In this document: positions 53,875-54,031 of the stretch, in pieces
How positions within the stretch are numbered: the first letter of the stretch is position 1
How the letters are laid out: each line of letters opens with the position of its first letter
Assembly: GCA_030066045.1 (NCBI GenBank)
Contig: JASJCJ010000020.1
Coordinates: 1-54,031 of the forward strand
Length of the DNA stretch: 54,031 bases
Reading direction: 5' to 3'
Origin: Calothrix sp. MO_167.B12
GTDB taxonomy: Bacteria > Cyanobacteriota > Cyanobacteriia > Cyanobacteriales > Nostocaceae
Notes under the pieces: model-generated
Told to the model about the DNA's origin: nothing
What the model saw: the letters and a program-made list of their open reading frames with translations, nothing else
Database searches by the model: none
Translations under genes and position numbers: made by a program

Positions 53875-54031
53875 GGGGTTTGAATCCCGGTCACAAAAAC
53901 AAACTTATTACTTATTACTTATTACTTATTACTTATTACTTAATTCAACCTCTCCTTAATAAGGAGAGGGTGCCATAGGCGGGTGAGGTTTTATAATTAT
54001 TCATTCATGAAATAAAAAATATGCCAGTTGC
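53875..54031. repeat. Palindrome, TTATTACTTA tandem repeat and window-edge repeat
   Basis: GGGGTTTGAATCCCGG (53875-53890) is a palindrome like those at 38471-38529. Then TTATTACTTATTACTTATTA-type 8-bp units repeat over about 53905-53942. The last 20 or so bases (from ATAAAAAATATGCCAGTTG) resemble one end of the 51398-51563 element, which may continue past the window. Confidence 0.7.

Noticed and set aside
53870-53892. GGGGTTTGAATCCCGG resembles a tRNA T-arm
   Set aside because: No acceptor, D or anticodon arms fit around it, and the same palindrome type occurs at 38471-38529, so it is a dispersed palindrome.

Overview
The window is a piece of a cyanobacterial chromosome, most likely from a filamentous, Nostocales-type species. 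Evidence: many copies of the HIP1 octamer GCGATCGC, an AT-leaning base composition, a SigF-type group 3 sigma factor, a PatA-type response regulator, menB of phylloquinone synthesis, an ssl1498-type light-harvesting-like miniprotein, FtsH, and long intergenic regions packed with short tandem repeats (STRRs) and small palindrome-ended elements (MITE-like). No rRNA or tRNA gene, intact insertion sequence or CRISPR array was seen.

Layout. 1-2.9 kb: an IS200/IS605-like right end, a CPP1-like J-domain membrane protein, a HAD phosphatase and a small unknown protein. 3.2-5 kb: a proline-rich lipoprotein with a PilP/GspC-like tail, next to SigF, whose homologues control type IV pili. 5.8-9.7 kb: an FtsX-type ABC permease, a broken Rpn-family gene and menB. 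10.7-16 kb: PatA-type regulator, FtsH, FMN reductase, fatty acid hydroxylase-type protein. 16-19.6 kb: a CHASE2-GGDEF-EAL cyclic di-GMP protein and a DUF928 gene broken by two in-frame stops. 20.4-26.7 kb: YaaW-family protein, O-antigen-ligase-type protein, a small cysteine-rich secreted protein, an Hsp70, and two miniproteins. 27-32.1 kb: an overlapping HNH gene pair, a phosphoserine-phosphatase-like protein and mutS. 33-38.3 kb: hydrolase, flavodoxin, DUF6653, an endonuclease/exonuclease/phosphatase-fold protein, a truncated pheophorbide a oxygenase-like gene and a TylF-type methyltransferase. 38.7-47.7 kb: a glycosyltransferase-like protein, a DCC-family protein, a two-domain QueD, OsmC, a hydrolase-like protein, an MFS transporter and acetolactate synthase with a C-terminal zinc ribbon. 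47.7-53.7 kb: a 917-residue pentapeptide-membrane-CHAT protease-like protein coupled to a secreted HEAT-repeat protein, a related small secreted protein, and a lipoprotein solute-binding protein.

Two themes stand out. First, the 47.7-51.9 kb cluster is the best candidate for an undescribed system. A membrane protein ending in an apparently intact caspase-like CHAT domain (His801/Cys844) shares one nucleotide with a secreted HEAT-repeat protein. That protein has the same signal segment and the same C-terminal two-cysteine motif as its small neighbour, while their middles differ completely. Second, small mobile repeats have reshaped gene ends across the window. One supplies the start of a truncated oxygenase remnant, one supplies the stop codon of the MFS gene, STRRs add C-terminal tails to two proteins, and a 9-bp STRR encodes a Pro-His-Thr linker just before the MutS ATPase site. 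At least eight MITE-like families can be recognised from terminal inverted repeats, one nested inside another with a TA target duplication.

Most genes are singletons, so function is assigned from protein motifs rather than from operon context. All names rest on reading the sequence by eye; no database search was run.
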